The notes under the pieces: generated by a model
Databases searched by the model: none
Told to the model about the DNA's origin: nothing
What the model saw: only the letters and a program-made list of their open reading frames with translations
Translations under genes and position numbers: made by a program
Assembly: GCA_965221585.1 (NCBI GenBank)
Contig: OZ244898.1
Coordinates: 1,426,001 to 1,490,000 of the forward strand
DNA length: 64,000 nucleotides
Direction: 5' to 3'
Source of the DNA: VXYK01 sp965221585
GTDB taxonomy: Bacteria; Actinomycetota; Acidimicrobiia; Acidimicrobiales; Aldehydirespiratoraceae
Shown here: positions 47,444 through 55,878 of the stretch, in pieces
How positions within the stretch are numbered: position 1 is the stretch's first letter
Layout: the number at the start of each line of letters is the position of its first letter

Positions 47444-48640
47444 ATGGTCTCTGTTGCCGACTTCCCCAAGATCATCAGTGTCGACGATCATGTGGTTGAA
47501 CCGGCCAACCTGTGGCAGGACCGGCTCCCCGCGAAGTACCGAGACGTCGGCCCTCGGATCGTGATCGCTCCACAAGGAGAGATGCAGTTGGTGGACGGGG
47601 CCTGGGTGGAGCAACCCGGTACCGGCGACAAGATGGCTGCCTGGTGGCACTATGAGGACCACCGCTACCAGATCAAGGAGATGATCGCCTGCGCGGGCAC
47701 GCCGCCCGAAGAAGTCACTATGCAGGGTGTCACCTACGACGACATCCGACCCGGCTGTTACGAGCCCGCGGCTCGCTTGGCCGACATGGACACCAACCAC
47801 GTGGAGGCATCTCTGTGCTTTCCCAACTACCCGCGGTTCTGCGGTCAGTTGTTTGCCGAGCGTAAGGACAAGGAACTCTCCAAGCTTTGTGTTGAGGCCT
47901 ACAACGATTGGATGGTCGAGGAGTGGTGCGGCGACTCCGACGGCAGGCTCCTGCCGCTGTGTCTTGTGCCGCTGTGGGATGTTGAACTGGCCGCAGCCGA
48001 GATCCGTCGCAACGCGGCTCGTGGTGTTTCGGCAGTGGCCTGGTCTGAGTTGCCGGCATGGCTGGGGCTGCCGTCGATCCATTCAGGCTATTGGGATCCC
48101 TTCTTTGCGGCCTGTGAGGAGACGGGCACGGTCATCGCAATGCACATCGGTTCTGGAACCCGCACAGTCCGCCCCTCCGAAGATTGCCCGACGATCGTGA
48201 CCGCGGCGATGATCTCAGCCAACAGTGCAGCTTCGATGATCGACTTCCTGTTCTCCGGGGTGCTGCACCGCTACCCCACCCTGAAACTGATGTACGCGGA
48301 GAGCCAGATCGGCTGGATCCCCTACTACCTCGAACGCGCCGACGACAACTACCTGACCCACCAATGGGCCCAGGGTGAGGAGAGGCTCCCTGAGAAACCG
48401 TCGTTCTACTATTTCCGGCAGGTCTACAGTTGCTTCTTCAAGGACGCGGCGGGCATGAAGATGCTTGATGAGGTGGGCGTCGACAATGTCTTGTTCGAGA
48501 CCGACTACCCGCACTCGGACGGCACTTTCCCGCACTCGCTCCAGACCGCACACAGCCTCTTCGGGCATCTCGACGACGAGTCCGTGTACAAGCTCGCCCG
48601 TGGCAACGCCATCAAGCTGTTCGACCTGCCTTTCAGGTAA
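47444..48640 (+). CDS. Amidohydrolase 2 family metal-dependent hydrolase (second copy)
   Basis: 398 residues, paralogue of the enzyme at 36170. It shares the SVDDHVVEP metal motif (Asp14, His16), MHIGSGTRT, YAESQIGWIPY and FETDYPHSDGTFPHS. The positions of the metal-binding and catalytic residues agree, but the middle of the barrel differs, so the substrates may differ. Located directly before the importer operon, 34 bases upstream of livF, so it may belong to the same catabolic route. Confidence 0.85.
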   Translation: MVSVADFPKIISVDDHVVEPANLWQDRLPAKYRDVGPRIVIAPQGEMQLVDGAWVEQPGTGDKMAAWWHYEDHRYQIKEMIACAGTPPEEVTMQGVTYDDIRPGCYEPAARLADMDTNHVEASLCFPNYPRFCGQLFAERKDKELSKLCVEAYNDWMVEEWCGDSDGRLLPLCLVPLWDVELAAAEIRRNAARGVSAVAWSELPAWLGLPSIHSGYWDPFFAACEETGTVIAMHIGSGTRTVRPSEDCPTIVTAAMISANSAASMIDFLFSGVLHRYPTLKLMYAESQIGWIPYYLERADDNYLTHQWAQGEERLPEKPSFYYFRQVYSCFFKDAAGMKMLDEVGVDNVLFETDYPHSDGTFPHSLQTAHSLFGHLDDESVYKLARGNAIKLFDLPFR

Positions 48641-48659
48641 TAACGGCTCGGACGGGTGC

Positions 48660-48665
48660 TACATT
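48660..48665 (+). promoter_or_regulatory. Possible -10 box for the importer operon
   Basis: TACATT, nine bases, then ATG 48675. It would give a leader of only a few bases. Read-through from the amidohydrolase gene is also possible. Confidence 0.35.
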
Positions 48666-48674
48666 TCACGTCGC

Positions 48675-49490
48675 ATGAACGCGGAGCCGCAACGTCCGAC
48701 GATCCTTGATGTTCGCAATGTTGAAATCGTCTACAACGACGTGATCCTGGTGTGCAGCGGTGTGAGTCTGCGGGTGGAGCGAGACGAGATCGTAACTCTG
48801 CTGGGCGCCAACGGCGCAGGCAAGACCACCTTGTTGCGAGCAATCACCGGGTTGTTGGAGGTTCACCGCGGTGAGATGACCAAGGGATCCATCACATTCG
48901 ACGAACAGCGAGTCGACCACGCCGACCCTGCCAAGCTGGTGCGTGCAGGGGTGGCGCAGGTCATGGAGGGGCGTCGGATCTTCGCGGAGCTCACGGTCGA
49001 AGACAATCTGCGCACCGGGGCCCACACTGTGCACGACAAAGAAGCGATCGCCGAGGCCCATGATCGGGTCATGGAGCTCTTTCCCGTGCTCAAGCCCCGC
49101 CAGCGCGACACGGCTGGGTATCTCTCCGGCGGCGAACAGCAGATGCTCGCCATCGGTCGCGCCCTGATGGCCTCGCCGAAACTGCTGTTGTTGGATGAAC
49201 CGTCGTTGGGGCTCGCTCCCAAGCTCGTAGAACGAATCTCCGAGATCATCAAGACAGTCAACGCGCAAGGAACGAGCGTCCTGCTCGTCGAGCAGAACGC
49301 TCGCATGGCACTTTCCATCTCAGACCGGGCATACGTGCTCGAGAACGGGCGGATCGTCAAGGAGGGGGCCGCGAACGAGCTGCTGGAGGACGACGACATC
49401 CGCGAGTTCTACCTTGGAGTCGGAGAGGCAGGCCGCAGGTCATTTCGAGACGTCAAGTCCTACCGCCGCAAGAAACGGTGGAGCGCATGA
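48675..49490 (+). CDS. livF: Branched-chain-type ABC importer ATPase, LivF
   Basis: 271 residues. Walker A GANGAGKTTLL (about 45-55), signature LSGGEQQMLAIGRAL (about 149-163) and Walker B LLLLDEPSLGLAP. The sequence has the LivF-type Q-loop region and a C-terminal extension of about 30 basic residues (RSFRDVKSYRRKKRW) that is longer than usual. First gene of an operon joined by ATGA/GTGA overlaps through livM. The upstream open frame to 48465 overlaps the amidohydrolase and is not used. Confidence 0.9.
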   Translation: MNAEPQRPTILDVRNVEIVYNDVILVCSGVSLRVERDEIVTLLGANGAGKTTLLRAITGLLEVHRGEMTKGSITFDEQRVDHADPAKLVRAGVAQVMEGRRIFAELTVEDNLRTGAHTVHDKEAIAEAHDRVMELFPVLKPRQRDTAGYLSGGEQQMLAIGRALMASPKLLLLDEPSLGLAPKLVERISEIIKTVNAQGTSVLLVEQNARMALSISDRAYVLENGRIVKEGAANELLEDDDIREFYLGVGEAGRRSFRDVKSYRRKKRWSA

Positions 49491-50257
49491 GCAACCCGTT
49501 GCTGAGCTTCGATGCGGTGACGCTGCGCTTCGGAGGCGTGACTGCGCTCGACGGCGTCTCCTTCACGGTCACAGAAGGTGAACTGTTCGCGGTCATCGGT
49601 CCCAACGGTGCCGGCAAGACCTCGATCTTCAACTGCCTCAACGGCGTGTACCGTCCCGAGAGCGGTCAGATCACCTTCCGAGGCAGCTCGCTCATTGGAG
49701 CCAAACCGACACAGGTCGCGAAATACGGTGTGGCGAGAACGTTCCAGAACCTCGGTTTGTTCTCCAACCTCAACCTCGTCGACAACCTGATGCTGGGCCG
49801 CCATCTGCTGATGAAGAGCGGCTTCATAGCGGGCGCGCTCTGGTTCGGACGGGCCAGACGTGAAGAGATCCACCATCGCGGACGCGTCGAGGAGATCATC
49901 GACTTCCTGGAACTGCAGCCGTATCGCTACAGCCCTGTGGGAATGCTCCCCTACGGCATCCAGAAACGCATTGAACTCGGCAGGGCGCTCTCGATGGAAC
50001 CCAGTCTTCTGCTGCTGGACGAGCCGGTCGCGGGAATGAACCTTGAAGAGACCGAGGATATGGCACGTTTCATCATCGAGATCCGCAACGATCTTCAAAT
50101 AGCCATGATTCTCGTAGAACACGACATGCATATGGTGATGGACATCGCCGATCGAGTCATGGCGCTCAATTTCGGACAGTGCCTCGCCACTGGAGTTCCA
50201 CAAGAGATCCAGTCCCACTCCGAGGTCATCGCCGCCTACCTGGGGGAGCCAGCGTGA
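49487..50257 (+). CDS. livG: Branched-chain-type ABC importer ATPase, LivG
   Basis: 256 residues. Walker A GPNGAGKTSIFN near 38-49, Walker B LLLLDEPVAGMN, and the atypical signature LPYGIQKRIELGRAL typical of LivG. ARTFQNLGLF is the Q-loop. ATG overlaps the livF stop as ATGA. Partner ATPase of LivF on the cytoplasmic side of the importer. Confidence 0.92.
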   Translation: MSNPLLSFDAVTLRFGGVTALDGVSFTVTEGELFAVIGPNGAGKTSIFNCLNGVYRPESGQITFRGSSLIGAKPTQVAKYGVARTFQNLGLFSNLNLVDNLMLGRHLLMKSGFIAGALWFGRARREEIHHRGRVEEIIDFLELQPYRYSPVGMLPYGIQKRIELGRALSMEPSLLLLDEPVAGMNLEETEDMARFIIEIRNDLQIAMILVEHDMHMVMDIADRVMALNFGQCLATGVPQEIQSHSEVIAAYLGEPA

Positions 50258-52041
50258 ACATCTCGCTCCCCTACAAGCTGCTCGCCCGGGCCGCCGCCGA
50301 CGGCGACTCCGTGGCGCTGCGTCACAAGACGCTGGGAATCTGGCGTGAATACACCTGGAACGACTACGCAGACAGGGCGCGTCTGGCGGGTCTGGGTCTG
50401 CGCAGCCTCGGTGTGAACAGAAACAACAAAGTCGCGGTGCATGCCGAGAACCGCCCCGAATGGGTCTTTGCCGACCTCGGGGCCCAGGGAATCGGAGCGG
50501 TGACCGTCGGGGTCTATCCGACCAGCCCGGCAGCCGAAGTCCGCTATCTCCTCGCTCACTCAGAGACGAAGGTCGTGGTGGCGCAGGACGAGGAACAACT
50601 CGACAAGACCCTCGAAGTCTGGGACCAGCTTGAGGACCTGGACTACGCGGTGGTCATGGACCCCCGCGGTGTACGGGTGCTCGATGATCCGCGGATCTTG
50701 ACCTTCGACGAACTGCTTGAGCTCGGCCGTCAGCACCCGACAGCCGATTTCGACGATTCGGTCGCCGCTCTCGACAACAGCGAGGTGGCCATCATCGTCT
50801 ACACCTCGGGCACGACCGGCCCGCCCAAGGGGGCGATGCTGAGCCACGCCAACATGCACGCGGCATTCACCGACTACGACGCAATATTCTCGGTCGGACC
50901 TGGCGACGAAGTGCTCTCCTATCTCCCCTTGTGCCATATCGCAGAACGGTTGGTAACGGTCATCAACGGAATCAGCGCGGGCTACACGGCAAACTTCGGA
51001 GAGGGCGGAGAGGCTTTCGCCAACGACCTGCGCGAGGTGCAACCGACTTTCTTCCTGGGTGTTCCCCGCGTCTGGGAGAAGATGTTGGCGAGCGTCCAGG
51101 TACGGATGAACGACGCTTCCTGGCTGAAACGGCACAACTACCAGTTCTGGACCTCGAGGGGCAGCCGCCTGGCCAGGGCCCGCATGACCGGGCGGCTCGG
51201 ACTGGGCGACCGTGTGCTCGCGGTTCTGGGGTGGTTCATGCTGTACCGAGCCCTCAAAGAGCGTCTCGGGATGAGCCGTTGCCGCAACGCTCTTTCGGGC
51301 GCTGCTCCCATCGCACCACAGATCCTCGACTGGTTCTGGTCGATCGGCGTACCGGTTCGGGAGGGCTACGGGCAGACCGAGAACTGCGCGCAGGCGACAA
51401 TCAACCCGCAGCGCGATGTACGGATCGGGACTGTGGGACTGCCGGTCGCGGGTGCGGAGGTCCGCATCGCCGCCGACGGTGAGATCCTCACCCGGGGCGA
51501 GGGTACCTTTGTCGGCTACTACAAGAACCCGGAGGCCACCGCGGCGACGATCGATGCCGAGGGCTGGTTGCACACGGGTGACATCGGGGTGTTCGACGAG
51601 GACGGCTATCTCAAGATCACCGACCGCAAGAAGGACATCATCATCACCGCAGGCGGAAAGAACATCTCGCCGTCGGAGATCGAGAACCGCCTCAAGGTGT
51701 CGCCGTTCGTACGCGAAGCGGTGGTGATCGGAGACCGCCGCAAGTACCTGACTGCGCTGGTCGGCATCGAGTACCAGACCGTCGGCGACTGGGCCACCCG
51801 AAGCGGTGTCGCCTACACGACCTATGCGGACCTCTCGAACAAGCCTGAGGTCCGCACCCTCATCGAAGGTGTGGTCCAGGAGACCAACCAGGACTTCGCG
51901 CAGGTGGAGACGATCAAACGCTTCGAGTTCATGACTGTCGAGCTCGATCATGAGGACGGGCAGCTCACCGCTACTCAGAAGGTCAAACGAGCGGCCATCA
52001 CTTCACAGTTCGAAGACCTGATCGAGCAGATGTACTCATGA
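50254..52041 (+). CDS. Long-chain-type acyl-CoA synthetase (AMP-forming)
   Basis: Activates a carboxylic acid to its CoA thioester with ATP. 595 residues. IVYTSGTTGPPKGAML (about 181-196) is the AMP-binding loop, YGQTENC the adenine-contact motif, TGDIGVFDEDGY (about 441) and DRKKDIIITAGGKNISP (about 457) the hinge with the catalytic C-terminal Lys region. Overall nearest to FAA/FadD15-like synthetases. GTG overlaps the livG stop, and its own stop overlaps the livH start, so it is an integral part of the importer operon, suggesting the cargo is a carboxylic acid activated on entry. Confidence 0.9.
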   Translation: MNISLPYKLLARAAADGDSVALRHKTLGIWREYTWNDYADRARLAGLGLRSLGVNRNNKVAVHAENRPEWVFADLGAQGIGAVTVGVYPTSPAAEVRYLLAHSETKVVVAQDEEQLDKTLEVWDQLEDLDYAVVMDPRGVRVLDDPRILTFDELLELGRQHPTADFDDSVAALDNSEVAIIVYTSGTTGPPKGAMLSHANMHAAFTDYDAIFSVGPGDEVLSYLPLCHIAERLVTVINGISAGYTANFGEGGEAFANDLREVQPTFFLGVPRVWEKMLASVQVRMNDASWLKRHNYQFWTSRGSRLARARMTGRLGLGDRVLAVLGWFMLYRALKERLGMSRCRNALSGAAPIAPQILDWFWSIGVPVREGYGQTENCAQATINPQRDVRIGTVGLPVAGAEVRIAADGEILTRGEGTFVGYYKNPEATAATIDAEGWLHTGDIGVFDEDGYLKITDRKKDIIITAGGKNISPSEIENRLKVSPFVREAVVIGDRRKYLTALVGIEYQTVGDWATRSGVAYTTYADLSNKPEVRTLIEGVVQETNQDFAQVETIKRFEFMTVELDHEDGQLTATQKVKRAAITSQFEDLIEQMYS

Positions 52042-53120
52042 CCACTTTCCTGCAGGCAACGTTCGACGGAGTCGCCCTGGGATCTCTGTACGCACTGATC
52101 GTGCTGGGATTCGTGGTCATCTACCGGGCGACCGGCATCATCAACTTTGCTCAGGGGGGTGCGCTGCTGCTCGGCGGCTACCTCACCTACAACGTCAGCA
52201 CTTCGTGGGGATGGAACTATTTCTTGGGCATCGCATTCTCGGTTGTGGTGTGCGCGGGGTTCAGCGTTCTGTTGCAGCGCGCGATGCTGCAGCGCATCTT
52301 TCGGGAGGTCGTCGGGATCTCCGCGGGCCTGCTGGGCTGGGCGACGCTCTTCTACAACGGAACGACCCATCTTGTCGGGCTGACAGGCGGCGTCGCGCTC
52401 GGCGCGGGTGTCTATTGGGTCGTCGCCCGCATCGAGGCGCGGGTTGGAGACAGGGGCCCGTCCGAACTGCCGCTGTTCGGAGCGATCATGGTCACGATCG
52501 GTGTGCTGTTCATCGTCAAACAGGTCGTGGCCTCGATCTGGGGGTTTGCCGAGCTCAGCGTCGACGACCCCTGGGAACTGTCGAGGTCGGTCGTGGGAGA
52601 CGTCGTACTCCAACACTCCAAGCTCGCAGCCATCGCCATGGCCGCGGTGGCGCTCGGTGTGTTCTTTCTGGTCGACCGCTACAGCCGGATCGGCATCGCC
52701 ATGCGGGCCACCCATTTCGACCATGAGGCGGCGATCGCCCAGGGCATCTCGACCAAGGTCGTGTTCGCCACCGCCTTCGCGATCGCCGGAGGCGTGGCGG
52801 CCCTGGCCGGCACCGCGGCCACCGCAGGTCCCGAACTGATCACTCCGAACTTGGACTTCATCGTCTTCTTCGCGTTTCCGGCAATGATCCTAGGCGGGTT
52901 CGACTCGCCGGCCGGGTCGGTTGTCGGAGGTCTGCTGGTCGGCTGGATCCAGAACCTCGTGAAGACCTATGTGGCCGCCACCCCGGATTGGTTCCCGATC
53001 GAGGACCTTGACTGGTTGGGTGCTGGATTCGAGCGGGTTGCGATCTTCATTGTCATGATCATCGCGTTGATGGTCCGTCCCTACGGCCTGCTCGGCACCG
53101 AGGAGGTGCGACGGGTATGA
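52038..53120 (+). CDS. livH: Branched-chain-type ABC importer permease, LivH
   Basis: 360 residues, about eight to nine helices. LGSLYALIVLGFVVIYRATG and NFAQGG are the LivH start signature. ATHFDHEAAIAQGIST is the coupling-helix region equivalent to the EAA loop, and PAMILGGFDSPAGSVVGGL is the conserved late segment. At 360 residues it is longer than most LivH (about 300), the surplus lying in the middle (about 100-165). ATG overlaps the synthetase stop. Confidence 0.9.
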   Translation: MTTFLQATFDGVALGSLYALIVLGFVVIYRATGIINFAQGGALLLGGYLTYNVSTSWGWNYFLGIAFSVVVCAGFSVLLQRAMLQRIFREVVGISAGLLGWATLFYNGTTHLVGLTGGVALGAGVYWVVARIEARVGDRGPSELPLFGAIMVTIGVLFIVKQVVASIWGFAELSVDDPWELSRSVVGDVVLQHSKLAAIAMAAVALGVFFLVDRYSRIGIAMRATHFDHEAAIAQGISTKVVFATAFAIAGGVAALAGTAATAGPELITPNLDFIVFFAFPAMILGGFDSPAGSVVGGLLVGWIQNLVKTYVAATPDWFPIEDLDWLGAGFERVAIFIVMIIALMVRPYGLLGTEEVRRV

Positions 53121-54316
53121 GCTTCGATAACTCCTCCTCTCGAAGCTTGGCTTGGATCCCGAGGCGTCGGACCAGACCAGGCAACAGGGCCCAGAAGATG
53201 CACGTTCAATATCGTGACGACCTGCGGCTGTTCCCCAATCCGTTGAGGCGCGCGGCACTGGCAGTGATGATTCTCGCTTGGGCGTTCATCCCTGTGTTGT
53301 GGGAGGTTCCGCCATTCACGCTGCTCAGCGGAAATGGGATCTCGCTGAACACGCTGGCGTACTCGGGGGTGTTCGCGATCGCCGCCATCGGACTCAACCT
53401 GCTCACTGGCTACACCGGTCAGGTCTCACTGGGACATTCGGTCTTCCTTGCCGTGGGCGCCTACAGCACGGCATACGTGGGGTCTGTCTGGGGTTGGCCG
53501 ATGTGGCTCTGGATCCTGTTCGCCCCGGCTCTTGGTTGGCTGGTCGGTGCCGCGGTGGGCCCGTTCGCGCTCCGGCTCCGCGGCAACTATCTGGTGATAG
53601 TGACCCTCGGTCTGGTGTTCATCGGTGAGCATATTTTCAGGAACTGGAAGAGCGTCACCGGCGGCAACACGGGAACTTCGGCCGCGGGTGTAGAGGTCAG
53701 TCTGGGTTTCGTCGACTTCGAGAATCTGAGCCTGTTCGGCAGGTCCTTCAGCAAGGACGAGAGCTATTTCTGGTTGATCTGGTTGTTGGTGGCGCTGGTT
53801 GCCTGGCTGACGAAGAATGTCGTGCGAACACGTCCGGGAAGGGCTCTGCAGGCAGTACGCGACCGGGACATCGCCGCGGAGATCATCGGGATCGACGTCG
53901 GTATCGCCGGCTACAAGACCCAGGCCTTCGCCTGGTCGTCGGCTATCGCGGCTCTGGCGGGCGCGCTGTACGCGCCACTGCAACTGTTCATCAGTCCGGG
54001 CGACTTCACCCTGCTCGTCTCCATCCAGTTCATCGCGATGATCATTCTGGGAGGAATGGGCACCATCTATGGATCGATCATCGGTGCGCTGGTGATAACA
54101 GCTCTGCCGCGGTTTATCGACGGAATCTCTGCGGACTACGGTGTGCCTGGAGTGGCAGCCAAAAGCACAGACTCTGGTCTCGTCTCTGTTGCTTCGCTTA
54201 ATGTGATCATCTACGGGTTCCTCATTGCCTTGTTCTTGCTTGTCGAGTACCGGGGGCTGGCTGGAATCTGGGTCCGAATTCGCAACTATTTCTCAACCTG
54301 GCCCTTCTCATACTGA
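53117..54316 (+). CDS. livM: Branched-chain-type ABC importer permease, LivM
   Basis: 399 residues. An N-terminal basic stretch of about 35 residues precedes the first helix, more than in typical LivM. AIGLNLLTGYTGQVSLGHS is the family signature; VRDRDIAAEIIGIDV is the ATPase-coupling region; ILGGMGTIYGSIIGA is the late conserved helix. ATG overlaps the livH stop. Forms the membrane channel with LivH. Confidence 0.9.
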   Translation: MSFDNSSSRSLAWIPRRRTRPGNRAQKMHVQYRDDLRLFPNPLRRAALAVMILAWAFIPVLWEVPPFTLLSGNGISLNTLAYSGVFAIAAIGLNLLTGYTGQVSLGHSVFLAVGAYSTAYVGSVWGWPMWLWILFAPALGWLVGAAVGPFALRLRGNYLVIVTLGLVFIGEHIFRNWKSVTGGNTGTSAAGVEVSLGFVDFENLSLFGRSFSKDESYFWLIWLLVALVAWLTKNVVRTRPGRALQAVRDRDIAAEIIGIDVGIAGYKTQAFAWSSAIAALAGALYAPLQLFISPGDFTLLVSIQFIAMIILGGMGTIYGSIIGALVITALPRFIDGISADYGVPGVAAKSTDSGLVSVASLNVIIYGFLIALFLLVEYRGLAGIWVRIRNYFSTWPFSY

Positions 54317-54345
54317 GATTTGCCACTGATCCCATGGAGGGGACA

Positions 54346-55740
54346 ATGACCAAGAAACAATGGTTCCGATTGTTGGCGCTGCTGCTGGCGGCCGCCTTGT
54401 TCGCGGCGGCCTGCGGTGACGACGACGGAGACTCGACTGGCGATGACGGTGATGACGCTGCCGCAGGCGATGACGCTGACGCGGGCGACGACGGTGACGA
54501 CATGTCCACCGATGATGCCGGCGACGGTGACGACATGGCCGCCGACGATGGTGACGATGGCGACGATGGCGACATGGGCACCGAACTCGTAACAGGTCCC
54601 GGCTTCGACGGGTCCACCATCCGCGTCGGTGTGATCTCGGACCTCTCCGGTCCGGTTGCGATCATCGGCGTTCCACTCACCGCCGGTGGTCAGGTCTACT
54701 ACGACTACATCAACAGTCAGGGAGGAGTCGCGGGCCAGTACCTGATCGAGACGGTCGAAGTAGACCATCAGTACAACCCGGCGACGGCGGTTCAGGTCTA
54801 CAACGAAGTCAAGGACGACGTCGTGATCCTCGGTCAACTGTTCGGCACGCCGATCACCAACGCGGTTCTCGAGTCGCTCAAAGAGGACGGCCTGGTGGCG
54901 GCCCCGGCATCGCTCGACGCCTTCTGGGTCCGTGAGCAGAACCTGCTGCCTATCGGCGGGCCGTATCAGATCCAGGCGATCAACGGGCTCGACTGGTGGG
55001 TGAACGAGGGCGGCGGCAGCCCCGATCAGGTCTACTGCTCGTTCATCCAGGACGACCCCTACGGCGAGGCGGGCCAGGAGGGCATCGACTTCGCGGTGGA
55101 GCACCTCGGGTTGAACTTTACCGAGATCGCCCGTTACGTCTCGGGCGACACCGACTTCTCCGCTCAGATCCAGCAGTTGCAGGGCGCCGGATGCGAGGTG
55201 GTGTACTTGGTGGCTACCCCGTCGGTCACCGGAGGAGCGCTGGGCACCGCAGCTGCCGGCGGGTACGCGCCGCAGTGGATCGGGATGTCTCCGACCTGGA
55301 TCAACGCTCTGGCCGGGAGCGCGCTCGCGCCTTACTTGCAGGCCTACTTCGTGATCGTGGCCGAAGGCTCGACCTGGGGCGACGAGAGCGTACCGGGCAT
55401 GGCCACGATGCTCGGGCGGATTGCAGAATTCGCTCCGGAGCAGGAGCCTGACTACTACTTCACGTTCGGCTACCTGCAGGCCCACGCGGTGGTGCAGGTG
55501 CTCGAGGCTGCGATCGCCAACAACGATCTGAGTCGCGACGGCATCATTGAGGCTATGAACGGTCTCGGAACGGTTGCCTTCGAGGGACTCGGAGGTGACT
55601 ATTTCTACGGCACGCCCGAAGAGAGGATCCCGAGCACCGAGAACACGATCTTCGTCGTGAACCCGGAGGTTCCCAACGGCGTGGAGGCTGTAGCCACCGG
55701 CTATCGGGCCTCGTTCGCCGGCGAGTTCGTCTTCGACTGA
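54346..55740 (+). CDS. Substrate-binding lipoprotein of the importer, with acidic linker
   Basis: 464 residues. An N-terminal signal ends in FAAAC with lipidated Cys23. Residues 24-78 are a low-complexity run of Asp, Gly, Ala and Met that should act as a flexible, negatively charged tether. The rest is a LivK-type periplasmic-binding fold (IRVGVISDLSGPVAI, DPYGEAGQEG, YVSGDTDFSAQIQQL). GGAGG at 54336-54340 lies five bases before ATG 54346 and overlaps the upstream ATG at 54334, so 54346 is the start. Last gene of the importer operon. The ligand is unknown. Confidence 0.92.
   Translation: MTKKQWFRLLALLLAAALFAAACGDDDGDSTGDDGDDAAAGDDADAGDDGDDMSTDDAGDGDDMAADDGDDGDDGDMGTELVTGPGFDGSTIRVGVISDLSGPVAIIGVPLTAGGQVYYDYINSQGGVAGQYLIETVEVDHQYNPATAVQVYNEVKDDVVILGQLFGTPITNAVLESLKEDGLVAAPASLDAFWVREQNLLPIGGPYQIQAINGLDWWVNEGGGSPDQVYCSFIQDDPYGEAGQEGIDFAVEHLGLNFTEIARYVSGDTDFSAQIQQLQGAGCEVVYLVATPSVTGGALGTAAAGGYAPQWIGMSPTWINALAGSALAPYLQAYFVIVAEGSTWGDESVPGMATMLGRIAEFAPEQEPDYYFTFGYLQAHAVVQVLEAAIANNDLSRDGIIEAMNGLGTVAFEGLGGDYFYGTPEERIPSTENTIFVVNPEVPNGVEAVATGYRASFAGEFVFD
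54418..54582 (+). repeat. GAC/GGC-rich low-complexity repeat encoding the acidic linker
   Basis: Degenerate repeats of GACGATGGC-like units encode the Asp-Gly linker. Purifying pressure on composition rather than sequence is likely, and copy number may vary between strains. Confidence 0.6.
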
Positions 55741-55761
55741 CGCTTCGTTTCGTAAACGCTG

Positions 55762-55801
55762 CCTGCCCTCGTCCGTTCCTTGCAGTGCGGGCGAGGGCAG
55801 G
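55762..55801 (+). terminator. Strong hairpin after the importer operon
   Basis: CCTGCCCTCGTCC (55762-55774) pairs with GGGCGAGGGCAGG (55789-55801), 13 pairs with one G-U, around a 14-base loop. It lies 21 bases past the lipoprotein stop. No U-run follows, as is common in high-GC actinobacteria. Confidence 0.6.
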
Positions 55802-55840
55802 GCATTCGCGCAGCCACTTCGCTCTGCCTCTGAAGGTAAG

Positions 55841-55869
55841 TTGACTGCTAAGATATTACCGGGTACCCT
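55841..55869 (+). promoter_or_regulatory. Promoter for the carboxylase operon
   Basis: TTGACT, 17 bases, TACCCT, then nine bases to ATG 55879, giving a very short or no leader. No Shine-Dalgarno sequence precedes the ATG. GGGTACCC (55861-55868) overlaps the -10 box and could be an operator half, but is short. Confidence 0.5.
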
Positions 55870-55878
55870 CGCTCGGGC

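Noticed and set aside
55861..55868. GGGTACCC palindrome as a TetR operator
   Set aside because: Eight bases without extended symmetry is common by chance. It is noted with the promoter but not called separately.
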